DNA of 64,000 bases, taken from positions 2,795,001-2,859,000 of the forward strand of contig CM073549.1 of assembly GCA_037074615.1 (NCBI GenBank), read 5' to 3'. This document shows positions 24,658 to 37,900 of the stretch, piece after piece (within the stretch, counting starts at the first letter, position 1; the number at the start of each line of letters is the position of its first letter). The translations under genes and the position numbers were made by a program. The DNA comes from Leucaena leucocephala. Taxonomy: Eukaryota; Streptophyta; Magnoliopsida; Fabales; Fabaceae. Below the pieces are notes generated by a model. That model was not told the origin of the DNA and made no database searches. It saw only the letters and a program-made list of their open reading frames with translations.

Positions 24658-24840
24658 TTTTGTTGCACACCCGATTTACCGGAGCTTTGCCCCGACCACA
24701 TCCTGATCCGACCCACGTCGCGCACCTGGCTACGGTGAATGAGTCTCCCAACGGAGATTTTCTGCATACGCTAAGGTTTGAACTCAAGATCTCGTTTAAG
24801 CGATACCAAATCGCTTACTTCTCAGACTAACCCCCGTTAG
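24658..24840 (-). mobile_element. tRNA-derived SINE, family A, copy 3
   Basis: Full-length minus-strand copy. From its 3' end it reads TTGTTGCACACCCGATTTAC, GACCCACGTCGCGCACCTGG, GAGTCTCCCAACGGAGATTT, TCTCGTTTAAGCGATACC and CTTCTCAGACTAACCCCCGT. It is well preserved relative to copy 4. (TA)n sequence on both sides hides any target-site duplication. Confidence 0.85.
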
Positions 24841-25583
24841 TATATATATAGATATATTGAAAGAACTAGCCAGACAATGTTAACTTGTTTACATGTATAT
24901 GATTAGATGAATTCCTGAGTTTGCAAGGGATGCACATTTTCCATAAGCTTTATGTGAATATTTGTCCTGACAACCAATTTATTTTCAATTTCTATTTGTT
25001 TACTGCCATCATTTTTAAATCTTTTTATGTTGTTATAATTCTAATGACAACGTTTAAAAAAATATCCTAATTTTTTTATATTTAAAGATAATTGACAATT
25101 TATCCTAACTGAAATTAGTATCATCTAAAAAAAAATTATTTTATCTTTAAATCGTGAATAAATTTAACCTACTAAAAATTGCTATATCAAAACAAAAAAT
25201 GTTTTTTCATCTTGTCATGGCGAGGTCAAAAGTCATATTTTCTTTCAATGCTCCCTCATGCACGTTCAAATTATTAACTCCGAAACCACCTCCAAAATAA
25301 TCGAACATGTTAAGAGTATTTCATCATATACTTCTCTAATCCTACTCCCATTCCAACAAGTTTCACTAAAACTAAACAAATTCTTAAACCTCATTAACCC
25401 TATCTTTAAAGTTAACTTTCTAATTTTACTTTTATTTAATATATATTATACTTGATGAGAACAAAATTTACATGACATTATGAAAATAAAAATTATATAT
25501 TCATATAAAAAATTAAATAAAATGACTTAAAAATATGAGCCAAAAAAAATCTTCAATCTACCTTGTAAATATAACAATACAAG

Positions 25584-25774
25584 ATCAACGGGAGTTGGTC
25601 CGAATAGTAAACGGCTCGGTATCGCTTAAGCGAGGTCTCGAGTTCGAGCCTTGGCGAATGCAGAAAATCCCTGTTGAGAGACTCACCCACCATAGCCAGG
25701 TGCACGACGCGGGTCGAATCCGGATGTAATCGGGGCAAAGCTCCGGTGAATCGGGTGGGCAACAAAAAAAAAAT
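25584..25774 (+). mobile_element. tRNA-derived SINE, family A, copy 4 (best preserved)
   Basis: The most intact copy. An A-box-like stretch GTTGGTCCGAATAGTAAACG is followed by a B box GAGTTCGAGCC, the pair used by RNA polymerase III in tRNA genes. Then come the body (GCGAATGCAGAAAATCCCTG), the 3' part (GGGGCAAAGCTCCGGTGAAT) and a poly-A tail after GGGTGGGCAAC. A perfect 12-bp duplication TAACAATACAAG flanks it at 25572-25583 and 25775-25786. The promoter resembles a Ser/Leu-type tRNA (TCCGAGTGG in copy 5). The A tail suggests mobilisation by an L1-type LINE. Confidence 0.92.
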
Positions 25775-25786
25775 TAACAATACAAG

Positions 25787-26977
25787 TCTCTATAAGAATT
25801 ATAACAAACAACATTGACATCTATGAGATCCATTGAACAAGCTGCTTGAATAAAGGTGCACTTCGACTTGGCTTGCCCATGATGAGAAGTTGGAAATCAG
25901 TAGACATGCCAAGCTCAACACCCAAAAGCTTGTATTAGCATCATCATCATCCCTAAAACTGCAGGCTCACACATACATGGTATGAAGTATATCATATAAT
26001 ATATAATATGAATCACTCTTTTCTCTCAGTAGACTTGCCAAGCTCATCTCACATTCCTCATTTCACATGAAAGCAAGGAGGGAATATTACAACTGTAGCT
26101 TTGTCAAAGTTTATCCAACACCCAGCCATTTGTTTGCAACAACACGAAAAGATTTACAAGGTCAGCAGTAGAATCTAAATAGTATTACAAAAGAGAGATA
26201 TGTCTATATTTCTGTCGAGGTCAGCAGTTTTAAAGTAATCCCCTGGCTTCTATAAGGATTCCAGCTGAGTCAGTAAATAATCGTATATCTGGTATCTTTT
26301 CCGCTAGTTCTCCCTCTTCAACCTTTATTCCTGTAAACACAGAGACATGTAAAATGAAGGCAATGCAAGCAAAAAAGGAATCTTGAGAAGAGTACTCACC
26401 AATCTGTTGCTAATCGATTTAACTCTTTCCCGATTAACAACCAAGTCTAATTTCAAAACAGAACTCAAGAAGTTACCTATTGAAAGGGCAAAGAAATATC
26501 GGCTCTACCGTTTGTTCCTCTGTTGCGGCCTACAGTACCAATTTAAATCCCTCGGACAGGAAGGCATCCCCATTCAATGTCAAGCCACAATCAAGCAAAG
26601 CAAGTCAGTATTACAGATGGATGAGGAGAGTTAAAAAATAAAACTGGCCCCCACTAATAGCGACTGCGAGTAGATTTATATTTTGATGGGGATTATAATA
26701 CATTGACCCCAAGTCAACGGAAGTCATCCAAACAATAAGACAAAAAACGTAAAGATCTGACAGTTGCAATTATTTATGCTTTTCCAATAAATCATGTTAT
26801 TTCTAATTTGCGCGGGATTCAGTGTAAAGCATGACTTATTGACTTGCTTAGGTCTAGCCGTCTAGGTCAAGGTCAATGCGCAATTAGTCACACTAAATAC
26901 ATGTGCATATACGCTTGTGAATGGAGTCAATATTTAGTGGTCAATAACAGAGTTATATACACCGGGCGGACTTTAAA
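25787..26977. other. Intergenic and possible F-box 3' UTR
   Basis: On the minus strand an acceptor-like TTTACAG ends at 26331, and 26330-26230 then carries a short open frame (IKVEEGELAEKIPDIRLFTD... to a TAA). A donor-like TTG|GTGAGT sits near 26394. These could be spliced 3' UTR exons of the F-box gene, but no reading frame links them to it. Otherwise nothing is recognised. Confidence 0.35.
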
Positions 26978-28123
26978 TTACAGAAATTTCGCTAGGTACC
27001 TTTCTTTCTTTGCCTCCAACTCTAGCTGCTTCTTATCAATTTTACTTTCTAGAACTGGTGGGACAAGGCTTCCCAGACAAATTGTTCCATCAATCAACGA
27101 GGGCACTCTAGGGATTTGGATAAAACTGGTTCCTTGATTTTTCAAGTCATACCAACATAGCTTCTTATGGTCCAGTTCCAAGAAAACCCTGTTTCCATCT
27201 CTTGAGTATGTTAAGGGCCTCACAAATTTTAAAGATCCCAACTCATCCGATGGAGTCAACGTGAACAAGTTACACCATGTCTCTTTGTGTCCATATTCTT
27301 TCATCACCCAAACATCCACTCGCGTGTTTTGGTAATTTGCAAGCATGCATAGGGATCGTCCCAATAGAGCCACATCCATCTGAAAATTCTCATTTCCCAG
27401 TTCAGGCAGAGGCACCTCCCTAAAATTTTCGTCTTTCAGATCAAACGCAATAATCAGATCGGGCGCATCGGGCTCAAGCTTCCGAGTGACGACCCAGTGA
27501 AAAGCCCCACCAACAAAAACACCCATCGTGCGCGCACAACATAGGGCGTAAGGCATAGGCTGAATGGTTTTCCAACAATTTGTTCTCAGGCTATATATCT
27601 TGACTTGAGAATCGAAAGTACGAGTGTGTAAGTCAACATAATACGAAATCCTGAGCAGTTTATAATCATCAGAGAAGGAATCATACCCAAACCCATAAAC
27701 TCTGGCAGCGAATAAGCTCGTATCGGATTCCGGTCGTCGCTCGACGGGCAGCAAAGGGAGAACCCGATGTTTTCGAATAGACGGGTTCCATAAAGCGATA
27801 TCCTCAGCGACGTTGCAGATACAAAGCAAACCATTGCAAGAACCTAAGACCTTGAGGCGGTTACCGTAACACATGAGAGGATGGACGACGTAGACGGCCG
27901 CATCGAGGGTATCGAAATCAACGATATGAAGATCGGAATTCTGCCTGAAAATGACGAGGTTATTGGAGTTGTTTTCAAGTGATTTGCGGAGATGGAAGGA
28001 GACGAAGTGGGAGCTGTCAATCAGAGAACGCCAAAACTTGCAGATACAGCGGAAGCGGAGGAGGGCATTGACGGGTAAACGAGAGAGAATATCGACGATG
28101 ACTTCCAGCGGAAGATCCGCCAT
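26978..28123 (-). CDS. CPR1: F-box protein, CPR1/CPR30-like
   Basis: An uninterrupted 381-residue frame. The N terminus is an F-box (MADLPLEVIVDILSRLPVNA, residues 1-42, with RFRCICKFWRSLI), which binds Skp1 in SCF ubiquitin ligases. Residues about 90-330 form the substrate-side F-box-associated domain: GSCNGLLCI, LWNPSIRKHRVLP, YGFGYDSFSDDYKLLRI, then VDVWVMKEYG and PLTYSRDG near the end. The tail is Lys/Glu-rich. The ending resembles Arabidopsis CPR1/CPR30, which targets NLR immune receptors for degradation. Plant F-box families are large, so orthology is likely but not proved. A possible donor (GAAAG|GTACCT) near the end could extend or alter the last residues. Confidence 0.85.
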   Translation of the reverse strand: MADLPLEVIVDILSRLPVNALLRFRCICKFWRSLIDSSHFVSFHLRKSLENNSNNLVIFRQNSDLHIVDFDTLDAAVYVVHPLMCYGNRLKVLGSCNGLLCICNVAEDIALWNPSIRKHRVLPLLPVERRPESDTSLFAARVYGFGYDSFSDDYKLLRISYYVDLHTRTFDSQVKIYSLRTNCWKTIQPMPYALCCARTMGVFVGGAFHWVVTRKLEPDAPDLIIAFDLKDENFREVPLPELGNENFQMDVALLGRSLCMLANYQNTRVDVWVMKEYGHKETWCNLFTLTPSDELGSLKFVRPLTYSRDGNRVFLELDHKKLCWYDLKNQGTSFIQIPRVPSLIDGTICLGSLVPPVLESKIDKKQLELEAKKERYLAKFL

Positions 28124-29202
28124 GGATGGATTGAGGAGGAGGTAGACGGCTGCAACACTGCATCTAAGAGGAGAGTTTCGAGGACATTTGGGAATTTAGG
28201 GTTTCCGACTTCTGACCGTGAGCGAGTGAGTGGGCGATGTCCAGGGAACGAAATGGATTTTGAGCCGAAGTTTCCTGACTTTTTTCTTACACGACAAGAA
28301 GAGTTAAAGGTGGAGTAGTTATGACGCTAGCGCGTTAGGGACATATGTGGATCACAATTACAGTCCTTTAGCCACGGACCATAGGATTTGGACCCTGCCG
28401 CCTTTTTGCTGAAATGTAATAAATCATACTCCTCCTATAAAAAAAGTTACTTTTATTTTTTAAATTATTTTAATTATCTTTTTTAACTTTTTTTATTTAA
28501 TTATTATTAAAAAAATATTAATAAAAATAATTTTAAAAATAAAAATATATTTTATATTTAAAATTAAAATTAAATTTTATATTAAGTACGGAATGAATAT
28601 TTTAATAAATTAATATAATTTTAATAGAAATAGTTTTGACTATTTAAATATAAAATCTAAATGATTTTGTGTAAGCATAAGAAAATGTTTTTTTTAGAAT
28701 GGATGTCCTTAAGCCTAATAACATTAGATAACAGTATAAAAAATATATTGGGGCAAAACTCATTTGTTATAAATAAAAATTATTATTCTCACAAGTGGAA
28801 TTATTAGACCTTTTTTAAAGCTGTCTTATCAATAAGCATAGGAATCGTTGTGGGCGTGTTGTTAAGACAAATGTGGGCTTCAGGGATTTGGGATGCCTGC
28901 AAATGGCAAGAGAGCGGCAAAGAACATCTCGAGACCTACAAAATGCTGATTCTCAAGTTGTGAAACGAAGATGAGAATAATCCAATGCATAATATGAACC
29001 GACCATTAGCCTTGGTGGTACCCATACTCATTATGGGCCTAGATAAGCCCTAAATAGGCCCAATTCTAACATACCCATATTGCTATCTTCAGCCCGCTAT
29101 ACCAGGGTTGTGCCTAGAAAAAAAAAAGCAATATTTTTGGGCCAACCAAAGAAAGCAACATTCAAGAAAGAGAAGATGTACTGACAAATTTAAATGGAAG
29201 AA
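28124..29202. other. F-box gene upstream region and intergenic
   Basis: 28124-28250 is the probable leader and promoter of the F-box gene. The rest is AT-rich without a gene. Confidence 0.4.
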
Positions 29203-29390
29203 TCAAGAGTTAGTCCGAGTGGTAAACGGCTCGATATTATTTAAATAAAATTTTGAGTTTGAGCCTTGGCGTATGTAAAAAATTCTCATTAGGAGACTCA
29301 CCTACCATAATTAGGTGCGCGATGGGGTTCGGATTCGGATATAGTCAGAATAAAATTCTAATAAATTGGGTGGGTAACTAAAAAAAATTG
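29203..29390 (+). mobile_element. tRNA-derived SINE, family A, copy 5 (diverged)
   Basis: Begins AGAGTTAGTCCGAGTGGTAA, whose A box is closest to a tRNA (TAGTCCGAGTGG), then TTTGAGTTTGAGCCTTGG (B box) and GAGACTCACCTACCATAATT, ending GGGTGGGTAACTAAAAAAAA. Many CG-to-TA changes suggest age and past methylation. AATGGAAG at both sides is a plausible target duplication. Confidence 0.8.
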
Positions 29391-32219
29391 AATGGAAGAG
29401 AAAGTGATAGGAAAATAATACTACGAAATAAAATTTTTTAAACCGTAAAAAAACAATTTTTGAAGTTTTTCTTCACATCATATTTTTTTTATAATTTTCT
29501 TTCTATCTAAGTATAGGCTTAATGTCGTACAGTATTATAAATAAGATTGACTCCTATAACAAAATATTGTATCCAGAAAAAGAAAGCTTCAAAACAAAAT
29601 ATGCGGATTTAGCTAACTGTGTACCAATAAAAAGATAACTTGTTATAAGAACTGAATTCAAAGCCACATTTAAAAAAAACGAATGAAACTTAAAAGAGGA
29701 GAGAAAGAAGTTGCTCGGTTGTTCCAATTAATATAATTTTATTTCATAGGTCTTGTTAATTACGGATTATGCTGATTATCTCACAATGATTAACTTATTT
29801 GTACGTCACAACATTAAGCGCTGTATTGAAACCCTTGAATTAGGGTGCTAAACAATGTTTTAAAAGTTGCGTATATGATTTTAATTTAATGCTTTGGGAC
29901 ACGTGTCGCCTGTTACCAATATTTGAGAACCGCCCTCGTAATTATATATATATATATATATTTTGGACAAAAAGACGTAATAAAATAGAGAGAGAGAGAG
30001 AGAGAGAAGTGGGGTCCATTTCAGAAATTAAATTTATTTGAGGGTGCTTTATGGGGATAGATATGCGTGTGCTGCTGAGTAAACCCATGCACACACTCAA
30101 GCTTATCCCAAGTCACCCATGATGGGACCCACTCCAATCCCATTTAATTTTTTTATAATATTTTTTTATCTCTAAATATTATTTAGAGAGAGAGAGAGAG
30201 AGAGAGAGTTGTAACCTATACTATTGGTTGGGTTCTCTTTCTTCCCTACCACGAAAATGGAAAATAAGTCGAGTTATTGGTTTGATTTGACCGCCTGCTC
30301 CAGCTTTTTATTCAATAATTTGACTGTTATCCAAAATAACATCATTTTGAGGAATTTTTTTCTGTAATATCATAAAGAAAAAAAAACTTAAATCAAGATT
30401 TTATAATATCATTTTATTATATATTTTTTATAATTTAAATTCATATAAAAAAAGTACACGGCAAAATATAATTAAAAATTTTAATATAATAGATATAAAA
30501 ATTTTAATATAAGTATAGTTATATCAAAAAACACCATTATTGTGTAGTTGTGTATAATGTTTAATAATCATTGATTTACTTAATACTACAATGAAGGATT
30601 ATTAAATTAATTATTTTGTGATCAATGTGTGATTATATATTAAAATTAAAATTTTAGTGATTTAATTACTGCCCGTCAATTACATTTAAAATATTAACTA
30701 ATATAATCTAGTAGGGAGTTAAGAGTTTAATTCACCTAATTAATGCATTGGTTTCATAGCTGTTTTTGTGAACATACAAAGTTTTGTGAGGAGAAAAGAG
30801 AAATTACACAGCACATATAATAATAAAGAAAAAAAAATATCATAAAGCGTACAAGCAATGGAGTGGAGGATAAGGTAACAATAAAAATTTGGACATTGCC
30901 CTAACGAATAAAAAAAATTCAACAGAAAATAACAGGTAAAATTATAATAAGTAGAGTACGTTATAAGGAAATAAATATACATACACCTCTATATCACAGA
31001 AAAATATACAGACAACCTTATCAAATGTGACGCTGACTGGTTCTAAATCCTGGATTAATTAAACTATAAACGACACGAAACGGTGACATGTCATCTTAAT
31101 CCACTACCATATACCACTATTTTCACTCTCAAATATAAATTATTTTTTTAAGAAAAAAGGTATTAAGTCTAATATATATATATATATATATTATGGGATT
31201 AATTAGTACTTGAAAAGGATAAGACTCACTGACACAGTCATAAGAAATTGATGCCTTTTCTCGACTATGTTAGCTCTTTTTTTTTTATAAATAAATTTTT
31301 AAAAAGTACTGAGGTTACCTATAATCTGAATATAATCTAAATTCAAGGTGAAATTTTTATTTTTTTAAGTAATATTAATATTAAACAAGGTTAGTTGTCA
31401 ATTACTTTTTGACATAGACTTAGGTACTTAAAAATTATAATAATTTTTTAAATATTATAACTAGAATTATAATAAATTAATATTTTTAAAAAATTAAATA
31501 TATTTTAAATAGTTATATTTCTCAATTTTTTTATCAATTGAAGCTATAGGCATTGGTATTTTTTTCAATATATGTTTAGCAGCCCCTCTGTTTATTTCTT
31601 TTTTCCTCCTGATTTTTGTCTGAAGTGTATCAAGTTGTATTATAAATAAATATGTTACGATCTTGAAAAGTTATATATGATGGGTGCTTAAGTAATTTAC
31701 AATTTAAAAAAATGAGACGAAAAAAGAAGAGATAGGTGAACAGATAATCTTCTAAAAGGCAACAGCGGGCCTTTTTATTATCATATACTCCAGTTGTATA
31801 ATTTAATTAGATAATTAAACACTCTTTTTCTTTATGAAAATATGTACTTATAGGGCCACGCCTATAAAAAAAAATGATAATCTTGTGTTTCCCACTTGTT
31901 ACTCTCGCCTGTGGACATGCTAATTATTAATTAAATAGGTGCCTGCCAGGGTAGTTGGGTAGGTCATACAATCTTTAGTGGAAAACCATTTATAATATTT
32001 ACCATTTAAATTTAATAATATAAATATAATTTAAATTTGTAAAAATTCAAATATTTATTTTTTATTTGAACCTATAAATTTTTTTATATACGTATTAATT
32101 GAGTGAAAGAGTTTTTATTAGGTATATATCCTCTTATTAAAAATAATTATATTTAAGATATTATTAAAAATTAAATATAAATGTTTTTTTAATAAGTATT
32201 ATAACTTTAATTTAGGATG
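29391..32219. other. Intergenic with microsatellites
   Basis: AT-rich, no gene. Microsatellites: (TA)n at about 29943-29961, (GA)n at about 29987-30007, (GA)n at about 30185-30208 and (TA)n at about 31171-31192. Confidence 0.5.
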
Positions 32220-32560
32220 GAGCCCTCCAAAGCCATCCGAATTCTCTCATAAGCACTATCTCTCCTCATCTTTCATGATCACTCTTCTTTTTGCCTTTTT
32301 CTTGTTTTCTTTTCTATTTATTTTTCTTTCTCTTATCCAAACTATAAAAAAAATATTTTTTTAAAAAACACTTCTATTTTTAAAAAAAAAATCTTTTTCA
32401 CTTTTACAGTATTTTTTTAAACAAATATGTTTTTTTTTTTATAATTTGGACAGCAGAAAGAAACAAATAGAAAAGAAAGTAAGGCAAAAGTAAGAATTGG
32501 AGTGTTTGGGAGGCATGAGGAGAGAGGGTGCTTTAGAGATGATCTGCTTCCCTCCAAAGC
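32220..32560. mobile_element. Foldback (long inverted repeat) element
   Basis: Left arm about 32245-32360 and right arm about 32420-32550 are imperfect inverted copies: TAAGCACTATCTCTCCTCAT on the left matches AAAGCACCCTCTCTCCTCAT on the other strand of the right, and TTTTCTTTTCTATTTATTTT matches TACTTTCTTTTCTATTTGTT. The A/T-rich centre is short, so a transcript would form a long hairpin. Ends and duplication are unclear; this is a MITE or foldback element of unknown superfamily. Confidence 0.6.
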
Positions 32561-34909
32561 TGGGAAATTTCCTCTTCCTCGGTGGACCCCACCGGGATTA
32601 TAGCTGGCCCCCCCTGTGCATCCTAGGACTTTCGTCCTCCTACAGAGACCCAACATGATCTCCTCTCACTTATATGTCTCTTTTTGCAACTTTTAGAGGT
32701 CCCAAATGGAAATACCCTATTTGTCTAGGGCCACATGATGGGGATTAGCCTATTATAAGTTTATATATATAATAGGTTAACCTATTTTTTTTTTAAAATA
32801 TAGGTTTCCACTTTTCCAACTTACTGGTGGATTATATGAACATAATAATAGGGGGAAATCCAGGCTATCCACTCATACAATTTTTTTTATAAATTTTAAT
32901 AATTCATGCAATATATTTGTTTTGACTTTTTCTACAATATAAATTTAAATCATATAATCCACATAAAATCATTTTTAAAAGATTTTTTTTTGCAAAATTC
33001 ACATAAATAATTAGAAAGATTTTAAATTTTAAATCTTTAAATATTTGAAGACAATATGAAAAGAAATGAAAAATTACAAAAATACAAACCGTGTGCGTGT
33101 CGATATGAGAGACCCACGGTAATTATGAGCAGCGTTATTTTTGTGGGGCTAAATTATTAACCCTGTTAAAAATATCGTACTCAACTTTTTCTTTATCGGG
33201 TCATTTGTCAGTGTCTTCAATTAATCTCGGTTAAATTATTAGCACCGAAGGGTAAATCGGTCAGATTATTTTTATTTTTTAAAATTTATCCTTCATATCA
33301 TCCATGTTTTGAAATGTTTGCTCGGCCCACGTGGTTATAATAATAATATTCAACCTAACATTGTCCTTTTAATAAGAATATATATATATATTTGGAGACA
33401 AACGTCAAAATTTGAAGTTTAGATGGCAACTTTTTATTATTAGATCACGTGCTGACTGTAAACACCCATGGTAATTAAATAAAATCGTACTTAATATTTT
33501 AATTTATATATATGACTAATATCTTAATTTTATTTATAATATAATTTTATTTATAATTTTTAATCTAATATAATTATTAGTATTTAAAAAATAATATTAT
33601 AGATAAAATTATATTAAATTATAAATATTACGAGTAAAATTTATTATAAATAAAATTAAAATATTAAATATTATTTTATCTATTAAAATATTAACCATAA
33701 ACATATAATATAATATAATAGCCACGCGTTGAGCGCGACTCTCGCCTAGAACGATCTTGGAGGCCAAACATAAGCTTCTTTATCTATTTTTGTTCGATTT
33801 TTTTTCTTCATGATATATATAAAATTCTTATTATAAATCTATTTTAACTAATTCTTACACACTAAATATTATTAGTTAAATTAATAAATATATTATAAAT
33901 TTTTTTAATTTTAATTTTATTATATTCTTATCTCTCTCTTATTTTTTCTCATGCCAACAAAGAGCGAAGAAGGATAAAATTAAAAAGTTTTATGTTAATA
34001 ATCTCTAACTAAACTTGTATTTATGAGTAAAAATTTATTCTCTAGACGAACCTATTATAGGAATTGGAGTGATATGAATCCACGTTTATATTTAGAATTG
34101 GCACAATCACAATAATATAAACCCGAATGGCGTAGAGCCTAAATATCATCGTCTTCATGAAAGTTTTGTTCACCACATTAATTTCTCAAATGCAATTAAA
34201 ACTTTGAAGGGGTGACGCTAAATTTAAGGATAGATATCCCTTGTGCTTTTTTAATACCGACAACCATTGATTTTAATGGAAACAGTTTTAACTATGAATA
34301 TAAAAAATATTTGTAGAAGAAAATATTTTTAATTAAACTCAATAATATTTAAATATGACATAATTAGATAATTATATAAAAAAAATATGTATGATTCTTT
34401 CATAATTGGACACAGTCAAAATTTTAATTGACAATTCATAATCGTTGAACAAATATCTATGAGAAAGAAACCTCATGTTATAGCCAAGTTATGTTGATCA
34501 GCGTGAGAGAAAAAATTGAAAGAAACAGAATCAAAGTTGCTAACAAATTCTCCTTTTCAATCGAAAGTGCTGACACGATTACTCCTCATCATCAACTGGC
34601 TCAGTCAAAATGACCGTCTTAAAAATCCACGTGCCTATCCTTTTGTTTCTTGTATACAAGTGTAAAATGAATCCGAACCACGCTTGTTTGGTTATGTACA
34701 AATAAATAGGAGTATATAATTTTCTACATGGGTAAAATAATAAAATATTAACTAACTAATGAAAATACTCTGGCAAAAAAACAACAACTATAACAACCGT
34801 AATTATATAAAAAGCAAATTTGCCCACCCCCTCTTCCCCCTTGTCAGAAAATTTCTGAAACAAATAAACCAAACTCAACTTCCATTATTTCCCCCTCCTG
34901 TTTTCCAAT
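32561..34909. other. Intergenic, AT-rich, upstream of TDT
   Basis: No gene supported. Dense A/T with a (TA)n-like run near 33380. The last 150 bases are the probable leader of the TDT gene. Confidence 0.4.
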
Positions 34910-37900
34910 ATGACCGGAGAACACAGTCCACTGCAGCCGCCGCCGTCAGGTCCCGACGATCTCAAATCCCCGCTTCTCCCACTTCACGAACCGACCCAAA
35001 GAACACATCCCATATTCACGCTGCAAAATTTCTATGTAATATTGGGTCCCTTACTGTCCCTGCTCATCAGCTTGTTCGTGAAGCTTGACGGAGGTAAGGC
35101 TAAAAGTGGGAATATGCTGGCCGTGATCGCCTGGGTGTTCACGTGGTGGGTGACGGAGGCGGTGCCGCTCGCCGTGACCTCCATGTGCCCACTCTTCCTC
35201 TTCCCTCTCTTCGGCATAGCTTCCGCCGATAGTGTGGCTCACTCGTACATGGACGACGTGATTACTCGCGTTCTCGGAAGCTTCATTCTTGCTCTCGCCG
35301 TCGAACGCTACAACGTACACAGAAGATTGGCCTTAAACGTGAGTCTCTATCTTTCTCCAGTTTTCGTCTCTGTTTCAGCTTTAATCCATCAACTTCTCTA
35401 GAATTTGGTATCCTGAAGTTCAAATTTCTTCAGAGAACTATCAGTTTCCGTCAAGTATACATAATTAAGAGATCAAATTGAGAAATCAAGGTGAACCATG
35501 CTCAATGATGGAGAATGTTGGTGGTTGTGGCTTGGGTGGTTTGGCCTCATTCTTATCTTGGGATTTCATTGGATATAAATTATTAGCTTGTGCCTTGTAT
35601 GGCAAATTTAATGATTGGATTAGGCCAATTAATGACGTGGCGGCGGTGCAGGTGACGATGGTGTTCTGCGGCGATCCTCTGAACCCACCATTACTGCTAT
35701 TAGGTCTGTGCGCGATAACATTCTTTGTGAGCATGTGGATGCACAACGTGGCGACGGCGGTGATGATGATGCCGGTGGCGACGGGGATCCTGCAGAGGAT
35801 GCCGCCGAAGGAGGAGCAGTCGGCGGCGGTGAACAAGTTCTGCAGGGCGGTGGTGCTGGTGGTGGTGTACGCGACGCCGATCGGAGGGACGAGCACGCTG
35901 ACGGGTACAGGTGTCAACCTGATACTGGTGGGGATGTGGAAGAGCCTCTCCCCGGGGAGTAAGCCCATCAGCTTCAACAATTGGTTCTTATTCGGATTGC
36001 CTGTGGCCATTCTCATCCTGTTCGCCTTCTGGTCAATCCTGTGCCTGCTGTACATCCGAAAGGGCTCGGGTCGGGCTTTGGCTCCGTATTTGGATAGATC
36101 CCACTTGAAGAGGGACCTAGAAGCCCTGGGTAAGTTCCTCGTATCATCAACATTCATTCTCTGCCTCTGCCTCTGCCTCTGTTCCATTTCCAGGCTTCTA
36201 GCCATCGAAAGAAGGAAAATATTTAAAAAAAAAAAAATAAGGGAGAAAAGTCTTGTTTGTCTTCAAATTTATTTTATTAATTAATTCCTAATTCCTATCT
36301 GTTGTGAATCTTAATCGTATTGCCGCGTCGAATCTTGGCTTTATTGATGAACTCTGCTGGTTGAGCCGAATGGTGGTGTCGACCCGGCCGAGTCAGTGCT
36401 ATATCTTAATTTTTAATTATGTTCAAAATAATAAATTTTGTTGATTGCAGTTCTTGTTTTTTTTTTGCGCAGAAGTTAAAATTTAGATAGGATTTATTTA
36501 TTTGGAAGAGTAATTCAAAATGAAATGGGAAATTGCAGGGCCGATGACTTTTGCTGAGAAGATGGTGCTGAGTATCTTTGGGGTGGGTTTTCATTTTTCA
36601 AACTACAATTTCGTGTTTTTTTTTTTAATTTTGGAATTTGTGTGAGGAAGGAAATAAGGAAGAGAATAAATAAAAAATGCAGTTGCTGATAATATTGTGG
36701 ATGTCAAGGAGGATCACAGATGACATTCCTGGGTGGGGATCTCTCTTCAACGGTCTCGTCGGAGATGGCAGCGTCAGTGTGAGTACTCTTAATTTCTCTA
36801 AAATCGGAAATATGTTTTAGTCTCATTTTTATTTTCAAAGTATATATTAATACTTGGATGTCCCCCACCTTTAAAACTACACCCCACAATATTTCCAGAC
36901 CACATATTCTACTGGGAGTCCTAACGTAATCATCCTCTCCCACATGAAATGATATAAATTCCCTCCAAATATTTAATTTAAAATCGTAAAAATCACCATC
37001 AATCCTTTTCGCACACAAAAATATACCTTTTGTAATGCCTTAATTTCGGTTTCCCTTTCAGCCTTGATTAATTTGTCCTATTCAGTGTAGTTTATATCTG
37101 GTTGGGGTTTTTTCCAACTCAAATGGGAAACAAAATTAGCCCATTCCATTGATAGAACAAGGCTGTCCCAAATTTGTCTTTCTGGATCAATGTCCCATAT
37201 TTTTGTATGCACATGAGAAAATTCGAATGTTTTCTGTATTTGTCTAATTCACGCTTAAATATGAGTTAGTTTTATATAACTTGTGTTTATATATCAAGTT
37301 TGAGAAATGAGCCTAGTTGCCAATGTCAACTTTTCGTTGAAAGGTAAATAGCCTCACCTCTCTATTAAAAAAATATATAAATTTAAATTTTAAAAAAATA
37401 TATTTGTTATAAAAAATAAAAGCTTTTTATATTTTAGACATTGAAAATAATTAATCTGCCTAAAAGTAACTTTAGGATATAGTAGATTAAATTTAACAAA
37501 ATTATTTTTTTCAAAAAAATCTTTATATGTGGCATGCCGTGGATTTGATTTGCTTGTAGCCTGTGACAGTTAGAGTTAGTATTCCCTTCAGATTTTTCAA
37601 AAAATGAGTCACGTTGACATTGCGATGGCATATTGTTTGGTTGGGGGGAGGGAATGCAGGTTCTGGTGGCAGTGTTATTGTTCATAATACCAAACAAGAA
37701 GGCAGAAGGAGAGAAGCTCATGGACTGGAACGAATGCAAGAAGCTGCCATGGAAGCTGATCTTACTTCTGGGAGCTGGCTTCGCCTTAGCCGAAGGCGTC
37801 CAATCCAGCGGCTTAGCCGACGTGCTGTCCGGGGCACTGACTTTCCTAGAAAACGCACCGTTTTGGGCCATAGCTCCGCTGGTGAGCCTGACGAGCAGCA

